Shown here: one piece after another, positions 33,817-44,771 of the stretch | Position numbering within the stretch: the first letter of the stretch is position 1 | Layout: every line of letters begins with the position of its first letter | NCBI GenBank assembly: GCA_944739405.2 | Contig: OX123193.2 | Span: 23,611,516-23,675,515 of the forward strand | DNA length: 64,000 bases | Source of the DNA: Euclidia mi | Lineage: Eukaryota; Arthropoda; Insecta; Lepidoptera; Erebidae | Direction: 5' to 3' | Made by a program: the position numbers and the translations under genes | Notes under the pieces: model-generated | Databases searched by the model: none | What the model saw: only the letters and a program-made list of their open reading frames with translations | What the model was told of the DNA's origin: nothing

Positions 33817-34158
33817 GGGTAATAATGATTGTTTTCCTAAGAGTTACCATTCCTGAGTTATCGCGATTCTAAGAGTCACATCAAAGAAACGAAATCAAAA
33901 CAATAGTTAACCCAATAATCAATAGCAATATCAATAATCAATATCAATAATAAGGTAATATCCAGAACTTCCCTTAAATTATCCTAAAATTGTCATGACA
34001 GTAGTGGAATAGGCCTACAGGGGAAACCACGGTAAAAAAACGCGCCGAGTACACTACCTCACAGGTGGCGTGGAAATGTGTGCATGTCATGTATGATGTG
34101 ACTCTTAGAATCGCGATATCTCAGGAATGGTAACTCTTAGGAAAAAAATCATGATTAC
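33817..34158. mobile_element. MITE-like element with about 65-bp inverted ends
   Basis: The left arm GGGTAATAATGATTGTTTTC ... CTAAGAGTCACATCA (33817-33882) is inverted at 34094-34158. The interior has no frame. It sits at the truncated 3' end of IR pseudogene C. Confidence 0.7.
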
Positions 34159-34159
34159 C

Positions 34160-34420
34160 TACCATTTTTGTAGAGAATGTTAAGATTTACAACTTTGGTT
34201 CAGGTTTTATTTTGATAAAACTTACCGTTCTCGAGAAAATCCAAAAATCCTCAAATTTTGACCTTTGAACCAGAATAACTTTTGTAGCACACATAGGATT
34301 GATGGGGATTTTTAAAACTTTATTTGTAATGTAAACCCTAACTCTCCACCAATATTTGGCTCTCCGGCAACTTTTGTTATTTGACCACTATTTTTATGTC
34401 TAAATTGACCGGACTATGCC
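34160..34420. repeat. Interspersed repeat, also present inverted at 42880-43030
   Basis: GTAGCACACATAGGATTGAT ... CTCTCCACCAATATTTGGCT ... TTGACCGGACT matches the reverse complement of 42885-43025 (for example AGCCAAATATTGGTGGAGAG). No protein is seen. Confidence 0.65.
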
Positions 34421-34976
34421 CGCAGGCGAGGAGTTATTGAACACAAATTCCCAATAGGTAATTTGTTATAGCTTAAGTATGTTGAACTTACCACCAGATA
34501 TACCTAGTAACGTATAACAGACAAAAATAGTAAATGATCAACAAAATGAAACCCGCATTTTAATGGAAAATGATAACCAAAGTTTTAATATTTCACTATC
34601 CTTTTTTTTTTGTACACCTTCTAGGTATATGGTATAATGTCTTTGGAGTAAAAGCCGCTCACGGTACTCCACAGATATAAATATTTGACATTTTGACATA
34701 TCACCGGTGAGAGGTTAAATACCACGCGTAAAACGGAAAAGTTACTTCTCTCTGCATGTCAAAAATGTCAACTCAGTACTGATCAATGATATCTGTCAAA
34801 GTCCTGCCGGGAGGATCTGGAACGTAGCCGTGTCAGTCAATCAAAATGTTACCCAAAATTTAATAAAAACTATGATCTCATAATTATTTAAATGCGGTTA
34901 CTCCTATTTCTACTCTATATATTATTTTAATGTTACGAACAGTTTAAGTGCGCAATTATCTAACACTGGAAAAGCG
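34421..34976. other. Intergenic sequence without clear features
   Basis: AT-rich. Nothing coding is seen. A T-rich stretch occurs at 34600-34612. Confidence 0.4.
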
Positions 34977-35225
34977 ATGCAGCAATCTCCTTTTGAGAAT
35001 ATATTTAATATTATTGGAGGATTGTCGGAAGGCAATGAAAAACCTATGAAACATGGGTTTCACAACGCTTTTGCATTGTTCATATTAGCAATATGTTGTG
35101 TCGCAGTGTACGTCCGAATTTTCAATTTTGGGAAATGGGAGAATTTACTTAATATCAGCAATATTAACACCAGCTGTATCAGGTTCCTTTGGATTAGTAA
35201 ATTTCTATTGGATCTTACTTTTTAA
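34977..35225 (+). other. Unidentified 82-codon frame with one predicted membrane segment
   Basis: Starts MQQSPFENIFNIIGGLSEGN. It has a hydrophobic stretch at about residues 30-48 (AFALFILAICCVAVYVRIF) and a second weaker one near the end (CIRFLWISKFLLDLTF). The pattern vaguely recalls the first exon of an insect odorant receptor, but there is no convincing splice donor or downstream exon. It may equally be chance in AT-rich DNA. Confidence 0.2.
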
Positions 35226-35227
35226 TT

Positions 35228-37060
35228 TTAAGTATGATACATAAAAAGCACAATCTTCTTCATCATCTGAAGTTTCCAGAATTTTAGCGAGGTAATAGAT
35301 TTTTTCATTTTCGTTTTAAAACGTATTATTTCAAAGTTATTTTCCCGAGGACAACGTCTAAGTGGTGGAAAATCATCTTTCAGAACTAAATCTTCATCAG
35401 AATCACTTGTAAACTCATTCATATCACTGCTAAAAGATGATCCACTTGCCTGAAATTCTTCTTGATTTTCATCCGAAGAATCATCTGGGGTCACATTTCT
35501 CTTTCGTCGTTTACAATTATTTTCCCTTTCTTTGAATAAGTTATGTGTAACTTTTTTACAGCTTCAGTCTTTATTGTTTTTTCAGACTTCTTGTTTTTCT
35601 TTTCAGCAAGAGCATTCTTTTCTGGCGTGTCGGATGCAATCATACTTTTGCCAGCTCTTCTTTCACCTTTTTTAATATTTCTTGGTCCTGCTTTTAAAAT
35701 TGGTCGAAAGTCTTGCGGTGTAACAAAATTTCCAATACATGGCTGAGATCTGTCCGGCGCTTTTCTACTGGTACTTGGTCCAATAACATCGCAGGGAGTG
35801 GTAGACGTATCAGGTGCACTTGAGTCTGATTTTGAGTTCACCAATGGCGTAGTTTGCAAAAACGTATTAGTTGAAAAAGGTCTTGTAGGTTCACAAAAAT
35901 CTATAACGGATCCAGAAGAAGTATTCTCAAACTCTTCTTTTTCAAAAAGCTTCTCTTCTTCAAAAAGATCTTTCATTGTTGCTAAAGATGTCGCTTCAAG
36001 AGACAGTGAAAGTTAGTTTCTAGGTTCAACCGTATTTTGGTCATAATAACAGGTAAGAAGAGAGGGTGAAGGCGTTCTGTATTCACCCGGGTCTTGATCG
36101 GCATTCAGTACAGACAGGCTTGAAGCACAGCTTGTAGCGTTGTCGTCATCTACATTAAAATTTGTTGCTGTTGTTGTATCTAGTATTGGTTCTGGTCTGT
36201 CTGTGACGTTGCTCAGCAAAAAGTCTAACTCTGAAAAAATCTCTCTATTAAACGGAAAGATACCACATGTTTTTAAAGCACTTGTTATGTTTATTGGGGT
36301 TAACGTCAAGTATGCTTCTCCAACACATTCTGTGTGACCATGAGTCAACAGCAGCGTTAAAATAGCATTTTGAAAGGTCCGTTCACACAAACATCAAGCA
36401 GTTGGAGCTTGTTTGTAGTATGCGGATGCAGCGTCAGTACTGTGACTCCCGATTTCTTTGCAATGTCAAGCGCTTCGATCGAGAAATGACTTTCATGGTT
36501 ATCCATTAGTAATAATGATGGGTTGTCTTCCGAAGACGCTGTGATTCCACGAAATGTTTTATCGTTTAAAAAAAAAGGTCACTATTCATCCAGCCTGTTT
36601 TAGAAGCCAATCCTAACGTTCCAGTAGGTGCGCCCCTAATCATGTGCGCTACATATTTTTAGTGAGGAAAAATCATGACGGGTGAGAGCGCGTGTCCAGT
36701 TGCATTAACGATTAAACACGTAGTTACTAAAATCCCACGCTCACCACTAGTAATCTTAGCTATATTTCTACCCTTTTGGGCTATCACTTTTCCAGGTCGT
36801 TGTATTGTGGTAGTAGACGTTTCATCCAAATTAAACTCTAGCATACACTTCTTGAAGATTGTCAAAAAATGATTTTACATTCGTAGGATTGAATGATGTG
36901 ACACGCGCAAAACTACATGCTTCTGGTTTTTTAATGGACAAATCAGGATGCCTTTTTTAAATCCACGTAGCCAGTCTTTACCCGCCATACCCTTTTCTCT
37001 CCAACTAGTGGGATATTCGAGCTTGTTCATTTCCGCCATTTGAAAGGCGAGTTATCTGCA
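35228..37060 (-). pseudogene. Pogo/Tigger-type transposase relic
   Basis: Tc1-mariner superfamily (pogo branch) DNA transposase on the minus strand. From the N-terminal side: a helix-turn-helix DNA-binding region near 37035-36960 (PTSWREKGMAGKDWLRGFKK). The DDE domain then has FNLDETSTTTIQRPGKVIA at about 36835 (first Asp) and ERGILVTTCLIVNATGHALS. The second Asp box is DNHESHFSIEALDIAKKSGV near 36495-36440, followed by LHPHTTNKLQLLDV. The C-terminal part (36390-35240) is acidic and Ser-rich, with GIFPFNREIFSELDF and TPQDFRPILKA. Frameshifts near 36540, 36400, 36010 and 35490, plus missing N-terminal sequence, leave it inactive. I could not define TIRs. Confidence 0.75.
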
Positions 37061-38331
37061 TTCGAAAAAATTGGTAAAAGTGGTTCATTCTGTACTACCG
37101 TGGGGTGGTAACCCCATACTTAAACATTTTGAGGTTAAATAGCCAGATGCACAAACACGAGGTGCTTAACGAAACTATCTTAAGTAAAAGCTCAAAAAAC
37201 AACTAATTTATTAATCTAATTGATATTCAGTTACTATTTACACAAATTAAATGAGACGAAATTTTACTTACGTTATGTTTACACAATTTTCGCTTCAAAA
37301 ACACAAAACACAGCCGCGCGCGGCCGCCTGCGCCGCTAGCTCGCTGTCGACTTAGACGCTTATTTAATGCAGTTTGCACGTCGCGTTCCTGAATTATTTG
37401 CATAGTTCACTCTGTACTGCTGGTTCATTGTTAAACACTCGACCCTACCTAATATTAAAGCTAATTGTTTTCTCTCTTCTTTTTCTTAATTGTGATTATA
37501 AAGCTGGCCATGCTGCCCATGGTGCGTGGTTTTCGGACACACTTTTTAGACAACTTCAAAGGTGCCGCCTGTTCTCAAAATCACGCCCCGTGAGAAGCTA
37601 GCTTTATAATAATTTACCCTTAATACCCGTAATATTTGCATGTGACATATTCACATGCAAATATTACAAGGTTTTATGTGACATTTTCATACTTTGGCGA
37701 AATGGGTTTTAAAATATTATATTCTTAAAAATGTTGCAATATCGCAACACGGAATATGTAGATAAACGGAACAGAGACAAAGCTTCATACAACAGCGCGA
37801 ATCGATTGCACTACTACAAGCACGCGGGGCATGTGTGCGTGACCACTGGCCGCTTGTCGTATACGCGGCGAGACTGGAAAAAACCGGTTTACTAGGTTTA
37901 GGTACAGGCAGTTGACAATCTCAGAGTTATTACGAAGCACGTTATTTGTTTTGTACGTTGCAAGTTTTAATATTTTAATGTAAAATCGTGGTATTTTATT
38001 ATTAATAATGGTTGTTTATTGTACTGTGTGTATGAATTTAGATGAAATAATTCAGTCATTAAAAAGATTTTAACGATGGTAACGTACAATTGGGTTTTTT
38101 AATTATACCTCCTGATAATTTTATTGCATTTGTTGAATTGCTCGAGCAAAAGTTACGCGAATATTTCGATCTTGAAATAAATATTGTTAATGTTGGCAAC
38201 GAAATACTTAACATGTTTGCATATTGTCCACCAGGATCTCCTAGCCCGATCCGCCAGGGGATCCTCATGAACTCATTACTTGTGATTTTTTTAAAAGCAA
38301 TTAACGTTTACAAAACCAATGACTATCAGAA
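37061..38331. other. Intergenic sequence with one perfect hairpin
   Basis: GTAATATTTGCATGTGA / TCACATGCAAATATTAC forms a 17-bp stem with a 5-nt loop at 37632-37670. A GC-rich patch lies at 37312-37350 (CGCGCGCGGCCGCCTGCGCC). The frame at 38090-38344 has no recognised domain and ends in the foldback that follows. Confidence 0.4.
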
Positions 38332-38534
38332 AGTGATCAGCCATCGATAGGGCTTACAAAAAACAGGTGCATGCGATTTTCGACCTTATTGACGTGACTC
38401 AGAATTTATAATTTTATTAACGTTTCAATGTCAGAAAGCAAAAAAATACCAAAAAATGTCTGTCATGTATTGTCAATAAGGTCGAAAATCGCATGCACCT
38501 GTTTTTTGTAAGCCCTATCGATGGTTGATCACTT
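38332..38534. mobile_element. Foldback/MITE with 62-bp near-perfect arms
   Basis: The left arm 38332-38393 (AGTGATCAGCCATCGATAGG ... TTCGACCTTATTGAC) is inverted at 38472-38534 with only a couple of differences, around a 78-bp spacer. The arms are nearly identical, so the insertion is recent or the palindrome is maintained by conversion. Confidence 0.8.
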
Positions 38535-38595
38535 TATAGTAATTTGTTTCGTAGACGTTCATTTGTTTTACACAATTTCTTTTTAACTTATTTTA

Positions 38596-39756
38596 GGTAG
38601 GGTAAACTATAGTAATGTTGGCACCCCTCCAATGATTGGCACTCCGCTGAATTATCCTGAATATTAGGAAAATATTATATTATTGTGTCACGGAAATACA
38701 TTCATAAGCAGGATTAACCTACTTTTTATACACAGAACAAACATTTCAATCTTAACTATGAACCATTTTTCTTAAAGAACTATTTTAAAAAAATGTTAGG
38801 AAAATTGCCTACAAAATTAATGAAATGTTTAGGTTAAGTAGTTACTTTCCGAAGCGAAGAAATATATTTTTAATTAATTTTACACAAAAGTACCTACCTA
38901 TTTGTATCTGTTATCTTCATTAAAGCTTAATAAACGCTAGTTTTGCACTATTAAATAGATGGATCGTCTTTTTCGATAGTGCCAATGACTATACTTAAAA
39001 ATTGTTCAACAACATAGTCATTGGCAGATTTTAGAATCATATTTTTTCCAGATTTTTGTTTGTTTCCGTCAAATTCGCATACAAACAACTTTAGATTGTA
39101 TATTTCTTCACATTTACACCCAACTTACTATGGTACGGTCGTACAGATATAGCATCCTTTCTCTACAAAGTACCCAGAAATCAGGACAGATATCGCTTAA
39201 AACAAAGAAATTAGTATAGACAAAAATATTACGAACAAAATGCTTGTGAGAAACTGAAACAGGGCTCATTTGTTACAATGTATCTAAGAGACCAAATGAG
39301 CTACATTAGAAAAATATACCGAAAGAAAGTTATAAAACGTGGTAAATGAACTAAACTTCTCTCAAATATAGACTTATGTTAGAAATATTAGAAGGTTACA
39401 TAAACATTCATAAATATACGTAGAATACATGTATAAAGATCCGGATATTAAGTCTTAAGACTGTATGGGTATCACGGCCTTAGGCCAACAGTGCCAATGA
39501 TTGTACCTTTTGGGTACTGCCAATAACTATACCAGGGTGCCAATGATTGTACTTTTCTTAAGAAATAAGTTTCAGCACATTTTTATGCTAATAAAACGGC
39601 TTTATTAAATACGATGTTTTATTTTTATTAATGCCCATGTAAACACAATTCCGACAAAACCATAGAAAATATTATTGAATTTGTATTTTCCTGAGAATTT
39701 GTTACTTAGTAGTAGAAACCGCTTAGGGTGCCAATCATTATACTGTTTACCCTACC
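38596..39756. mobile_element. Tc1/mariner-like MITE (TA target) with internal GTGCCAATGATTGTAC repeats
   Basis: The ends GGTAGGGTAAACTATAGTAATG and the reverse complement of CATTATACTGTTTACCCTACC (39736-39756) pair. TA flanks both ends (38594-38595, 39757-39758). At least five internal copies of a TGCCAAT(G/A)A.T.TAC word occur (about 38632, 38981, 39491, 39521, 39539), facing both inward and outward. No transposase frame is present. Confidence 0.75.
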
Positions 39757-40540
39757 TATCCCCTTGGTAAAACTAGTGGCACATAATAGCTGAAGGAGAT
39801 TCCTACGTTTATTCGCAAAATAAATCCTATTACCAGAAAAATATTCAACACTATTAGTGGTATCGTTGGGAATGTCAAATAAATCACGTCGTCACGTTGT
39901 GTCGTTGATAACCAATGTATATTTTTATTTCGTGCTTTGAAAAAGTTTCAGGTGCATGCCTTTTTTTGGTTCCACTCGCTATTTCATTTACAACTGTACT
40001 TCTGCCGTACAGCTAATCCGTCGAGTCCAAGTGTCTGCCCAATCCACGAATCCGTCGAGGTGGGAATCTGCCGAATCACGAATCTGTCCAATCCAGAATC
40101 TATCGTATACCGAACAAGCGATTTTATTTATAGTGACAAGTGATAACCCTACCAAAATAGGTAACAAATTTACAAGCTCTTAAGAAGCTGTGTCTCTGTT
40201 CGGTTTATTTACTCATGTGATATGTAGATCGCAATTCCTGATTAGCACTTCATGGAACGATTTAAAATATTGTGAATTGCTTCTCTACTGTACGCCTTCT
40301 AATCTAACCGGATTCATCTGAATATTATCCGCGCGAATTCTGGCGATATATATTATGTAGTTTGAGATCTAAGGGTAGGTCTGAACTACCAATGTGATAG
40401 TTACAGAAACGCTGCAACTGCAGACACCTTTGTCAAGTTTTTTGCTAGCGTGTTTCTGACAGATGTACCTACCATTATTAAATACCGTAAATAGGTACCA
40501 ACACTGGTGACTATATTAAAAATAGCATTTACATAAATAC
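39757..40540. other. Intergenic sequence
   Basis: No gene is seen. A short stretch at 40015-40105 repeats AATCCGTCGAG / AATC..TCCAATCC words, a small degenerate tandem array. Confidence 0.4.
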
Positions 40541-40544
40541 GTTC

Positions 40545-42235
40545 CAAATTGTTTGTAAAGACGTCTTAGACGGGATAAATAAGCTCAAAGTTAGTAGTTC
40601 TATAGGTCCAGATAGTATACCACCCACGCTTCTCAAACATCTGAAAAACTCATTTACTTCTCCTTTATGCCACATATTTAATTTATCTTTGAAAACCGGT
40701 CACTATCCTCTTCAATGGAAAATATCACATATAACACCTATACCTAAAACATCTAAGAAAGACGCTGTTGAAGGATACCGGCCTATTGCAATTTTATCCT
40801 CACCTGCAAGAGTATTGGAAAATGTACTTAATTAAACTTATACATTATACACACAAGTAAAAAAACATCTAAGTAATGCTCCGCATGGTTTAGATGTAGG
40901 AGATCCGTCGAAACTAACATGTTACCTTGACCGAATATATTTCAGCACAACTTGACAAACGGCAACAGGTAGATGTGCTGTAGTTCGATTTTCGAAAAGC
41001 GTTTGACAGAGTCAATAATGATCTTGCTCACGTAGCTCAATGCCATAGGTTTCTGCCCCAACCTACTGCGCTTATTGGCTGATTACCACCGTGATCGCAG
41101 GCAGGCAGAGTATACGCGGCTAGGGATTTATGAGTCCAGTAGTTACTACACTCGATCTGGCGTGAGTCAAGGCTCAATTCTTGGTCTCTTATTGTTCCTG
41201 TTGATGATCAACGATCTGCCCGCTGTTCCTCAACATGCAAAATGTCTATTGTATGGCGATGCTCTATAACTCTACGCATCTGTAGACTGTATAGGATTGT
41301 GAAGCTATTCAGAGAGACATAGATCTTGTTTATGATAGGGGAGTTACAAATAAAATGGACTTCAACTCATGTAAGTGTTTTGTCATGACTTTTGGTCGAA
41401 AGCAGCATCCTGTCAACTTTGAATACAAAATAAATGGCTGCATTGTAACTAGATCATCAACAATTAAGGACTTAAGTGTTGTCTTCGACCAGAAGTTGAC
41501 ATTTCATGATCATATTAACACCGTTTCTAAGGAGTCCTTCAAAAGGCTTGGGTTCTTTCTGAGGAACTCACCAGAATTTCAGAACGAGCATGTCATAAAA
41601 CTTCTATACAATACGCTTGTCAGAAGCAAGTTGGAGGCGAGCTCCTGCTTTTACTCGAAAAGGTTCAGAAAAGGTTCCTGAGGTTCCTCTATTAAGCCTC
41701 TCTTGGTTATTATCCATATTTGTATCCAAACAAATATTTGATAGAGTGTTTAGGATTTTATATGTTAGACACCAGAAGAGCATTTGATCAACTTTTTATT
41801 ATGCTTAAAATATGCAGAGGGATATTCTGATCTCCATAATGAACTGTTTCGGTTGTATGTTCCAAATAACTACCTTCGCGCTCGAAGGCACCGCCTACTA
41901 TCTATTCTGTGCTCGTGTGTCGTACCGTAGCTCGCGCATCGTCTCCAATACCTCGCATCATGTCCACGTTCAATAGCCTGATGTAAGCCTACCCGAACTG
42001 TAATCTATTTGCAGTGTTAAAATAGTTTGTATTTAAGTTTTTGTGAAAGTTCAAATAGTAAATTTTTGTTTCTTTCTTATTCTTGTTTTGCCTTGTTTGT
42101 GTTTTATTATTCTGTGATATACTGCTCCTTTGTATATTTTTTCTATATCCTACTAATGTGTAAGGTGTTTTTATAATGTTAATGTAATTGGTTTATGCAA
42201 CCGTGTTAACATGAATAAAAAAAATTAAAAAAATC
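40545..42235 (+). pseudogene. LINE reverse-transcriptase relic with A-rich tail
   Basis: Fingers: SSSIGPDSIPPTLLKHLKNS near 40595, then WKISHITPIPKTSKKDAVEG and YRPIAIL. The palm is degenerate (VVRFSKSV for the FxxAFD motif at about 40985; GSILGLLLFLLMINDLPAVP at 41170; YGDAL for YADD). The thumb is readable in frame at 41355-41680: FEYKINGCIVTRSSTIKDLS then VVFDQKLTFHDHI. The 3' end near 42215-42232 has AATAAAAAAAATTAAAAAAA. Non-LTR, Jockey-like; multiple stops. Confidence 0.7.
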
Positions 42236-42397
42236 TACAGGGCGACTGCCTGTCTAACAACCTGCGCAACCCAAGGCTATAATGGTATAAACTTGCGTCA
42301 GTTTATTCAGAGGTACTGACTATAATAACCATAAAGTAAGGAACTAATAGTCTAGTCTAAGATCAAAAGATAATAACTACTGTCAAAGATCTTCATG

Positions 42398-42572
42398 ACA
42401 GCCGGGACCGACGGCTTTACGTACACTCCGAGGCGCAGGATAAGTGATAATTAAAAATTCAATACTCACATAAATAATTCCGAAAAGTCAGTGATGCTCC
42501 CCGTGGATTCGAACCCAATACCCTCTGAATGTCAGTATATTGGTATCTCCACTGGGCTATCGCTGCTTCTCC
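42398..42572 (-). mobile_element. tRNA-derived SINE (family 1), minus orientation
   Basis: Minus strand: head GCAGCGATAGCCCAGTGGAG, box B GGGTTCGAATCCACGGG, then CACTGACTTTTCGGAATTAT. Same family as 13297-13510. Confidence 0.7.
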
Positions 42573-42879
42573 TCCTCAAATTGCGTCAGAAAGTATTTAT
42601 TCGAATGATAAATACAAATAAGTAGCATCTTAAAGAAAAATTAAGTGATTCATTCATAGACCAACTATTTAGATATCCGCTTACTCTGATGCCATCTGAG
42701 TAGGTGTACATGTAAAATCTAAAGATGAAATTAGTGTAAAATACTTAGAACATTACGACTTTATTGCAAATAAATTATGATGTTTCGATTTTAAGTTATT
42801 AGAAGTAAAAATAAGGAATGAAGCGGAGTGGAGCTGATCTAAGCAGTCCAAAGATGGGTTAGGCGACAAGTCGCTCGCT
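42573..42879. other. Intergenic sequence without features
   Basis: AT-rich; nothing is recognised on either strand. Confidence 0.4.
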
Positions 42880-43030
42880 TGAAATCTCGCTAGTCCGGTC
42901 AATATAGACATTTGAAATAACAAAAATTGCCGGAGAGCCAAATATTGGTGGAGAGCTAGGGTTTACCATTACAAATAAAGTTTTAAAAGTCCCCATCGAT
43001 CCTATGTGTGCTACAAAAGTTATTCTCTTC
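42880..43030. repeat. Interspersed repeat, inverted relative to 34160-34420
   Basis: AGTCCGGTCAATATAGACAT, GCCGGAGAGCCAAATATTGG and CCATCGATCCTATGTGTGCT are reverse complements of sequence at 34262-34410. The short frame running on from here (43004-43189) starts inside the repeat and is probably spurious. Confidence 0.65.
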
Positions 43031-43217
43031 TTTTTTTCTGTTCTTTTGTCCGTATTTTTCTTAAATTGCAGATATTTAGACCACATTTTGCCCGATCAAA
43101 CCAAAACAGAGATTACTCAAAATACAAATGCGAAGAAATTATCAAAACAGGAGTGGTCTCCAGAGTTCTTTGTTGACTTGTTTGAATAATATATATGTTA
43201 CTGTAAAAGCCAGAAGT

Positions 43218-43261
43218 ACGGTAAATCTTAAGATTTACCAGTAAATCCTAAGATTTACCAG
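43218..43261. repeat. Two tandem AAATC(T/C)TAAGATTT palindromes
   Basis: GGTAAATCTTAAGATTTACC is a perfect 20-bp palindrome, followed directly by the near-identical AGTAAATCCTAAGATTTACC. A third half-site GGTAAATG follows at 43270. Confidence 0.6.
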
Positions 43262-43344
43262 CATGAGTTGGTAAATGTCCGATTTTTTTATAAAAAAAAC
43301 ACTAAGTTGACGGAGCCCTGCTTCGTATGGCTCCTGTTTTCGAG

Positions 43345-43519
43345 TTAAGGGTCACTAGAGAACCTAACATAGCCAAATTACTTGAGTTACAGTCTCACCT
43401 AACCTTACGGGCTTTAACAGTAACATATATACGATAATTCTAATATTTGACACATTGTGCATAAAAAAAGACAAATTGCCAAATATGCTATGTTAGGTTC
43501 TCTTGTGGTCCTTAACCCA
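43345..43519. mobile_element. Foldback/MITE with about 35-bp arms
   Basis: TTAAGGGTCACTAGAGAACC...ACATAGCC (43345-43378) is inverted at 43484-43519 (GCTATGTTAGGTTCTCTTGT then GGTCCTTAACCC). The interior has no frame. Confidence 0.6.
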
Positions 43520-43542
43520 AAAATGAATGTATTTATTTTATT

Positions 43543-43786
43543 TATAGACTCACGCCTGTATCCCCGAAGGGGTAGGCAGAGGTGTAATAATACACCCACA
43601 TTTCACCATGATTTTTTAGGTCCCACGTACCTAATAGGGGGCGACCCCATTGCCGAACCAGGCACATTACCAGACTCCGCGCTGCTACTGAGAATTTCCT
43701 AACGGAAAAACCCAATAACACTTCGCCCGACCCGGGAATCGAACCCGAGACCTTCCAATCCCACGTGCAGATCAACGAGGCAGTCT
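43543..43786 (-). mobile_element. tRNA-headed SINE (family 2), minus orientation
   Basis: Minus strand: head ending GGTCTCGGGTTCGATTCCCG with box B, then GGGCGAAGTGTTATTGGGTT. The 3' end is CCCCTTCGGGGATACAGGCG. Same family as 32120-32378 and 56270-56520. Confidence 0.75.
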
Positions 43787-44000
43787 ATATCATCGTGAAG
43801 AATACACAGTATTTAAGCGGAACAGGATGTGTACTGTCTCATCTTGGCAATCCTCTGTCAGTTTTCGCATTGAGTAAAAGTAAAGTTTCGGTGGAGAGAG
43901 CTTGAGATGCTTAGAATCTTTCTTGCTCAGCAGTTAGGTGAGCCTAATGCTCCAAAATGGTTTCTTAGGACCTGTGTAGTAAAAATTTTTGAACTTCTAG

Positions 44001-44014
44001 AAGTTTGCGACACC
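44001..44014. repeat. 14-bp target-site duplication, left copy, of GC-rich retroelement
   Basis: AAGTTTGCGACACC is repeated exactly at 44615-44628. Confidence 0.9.
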
Positions 44015-44614
44015 TTTTTTTTTTTGTTTTACGAGGTGGAAAATCCCTTCGGATCTCCGACTCTTGGGGGAAATAAGAGCCGGAGTATGTGGTGTTTCCA
44101 CTAAAAACCACCTCGATTGCCGCCATGTACCCGTGTGTCGGAGGGTGGGGCATCACCTAAGCACTCGTCGCCACCCTCCGACGGGTATTGGCCCGCCAGA
44201 TGGTCAGGCGGGCCCCGAACAAAACCCCCCTGGCGACGGATTAAGGTGTTGGACTCCGCCGCCAAAACGCCCAGCGGCCGCAGAGGATAGGGGAGGACGG
44301 CAACGCAACACCGCATCTCCTCTTCCTCTGCGGCCCCACCGCGACGCATCGAATGGTGCGCCCTCATTTAGTCGCGGGAGACAGGGCGCGCGGCAACGCA
44401 ACACCGACACGCCTCTCCTCCCGCGACCGCACCCGACTGCGAGGGACAGACAGAACCGTCCCCCGCACCCGCACCGTTGGACGCATCCTGCGCAGGCCCC
44501 TCCAAGCCCACGCGGAGCGTCCCCTCCTGGATCCCTCTTAGCTTCACCGCGGGTGACCAATCCACGGTTACTGAGCCCTCCCACCACGACAAGGTGGAGA
44601 TCCCACGGGGGGGG
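44015..44614 (-). mobile_element. GC-rich 0.6-kb poly-A retroelement (SINE-like or 5'-truncated LINE)
   Basis: Flanked by an exact 14-bp duplication. On the minus strand it starts CCCCCCCCGTGGGATCTCCA (G/C-rich 5' end) and ends CCACCTCGTAAAACAAAAAA with a poly-A tract. Perfect long duplication plus poly-A indicates LINE-machinery insertion. GC is far above the surroundings. Long open frames exist on both strands but have no domain and probably reflect low stop density. Related copies form the inverted compound at 6469-7554. I cannot match it to a named family. Confidence 0.8.
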
Positions 44615-44628
44615 AAGTTTGCGACACC
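44615..44628. repeat. 14-bp target-site duplication, right copy
   Basis: AAGTTTGCGACACC, identical to 44001-44014. Confidence 0.9.
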
Positions 44629-44771
44629 TAAATTAGTTATATAAACCTATTCTAATTCCGAATGACCTGATTTAGTAAACTGAACAATTGGAGCTCTAAA
44701 TGTAACTATTTTATAGTATAATTAACCTAATATGTAAAAGTAATAATACAACAATATAAGTTAGTAAAAAC

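Larger units (their letters stand above)
31476..33820 (+). pseudogene. Divergent ionotropic receptor C, disrupted pseudogene
   Basis: It starts MQKYIFYVLSLSFTSAFLV, a signal peptide like that of A1 (an in-frame ATG also exists at 31455). Receptor pieces follow in order: TLTDCVVKLIKEWQN; IINDNLDLTALHTLEDIKFI; YYWNPSAGFIIVVENSTNEI; ERLVSVSRCSEYHNESGLPY; then M1/pore remains around 33250-33350 (IRDIFLIFGYTLNQV). M2 is LLLFPFILPYVLQAKLYSV. S2 includes NDCGPRLNCLVELKASKDKS and LRRGSIL near 33765. Two SINEs (31629-31853, 32120-32378) and a Helitron (32605-32854) interrupt it, with many stops and frameshifts. A MITE-like foldback begins at 33817 where the last S2 part and M3 should follow. It is older than the A/B duplicates and similar to both. 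Confidence 0.85.

Noticed and set aside
34977..35225. Odorant-receptor exon
   Set aside because: Only a weak hydrophobicity resemblance; no donor site, no further exons and no diagnostic motif, so it was kept only as an unidentified frame.
43004..43189. Short frame with a signal-peptide-like start
   Set aside because: Its first part belongs to an interspersed repeat also found inverted at 34262-34410; no further support.
44064..44636. 190-codon plus-strand frame that could be taken for a gene
   Set aside because: It lies antisense within a poly-A retroelement bounded by an exact 14-bp duplication and crosses its right edge.
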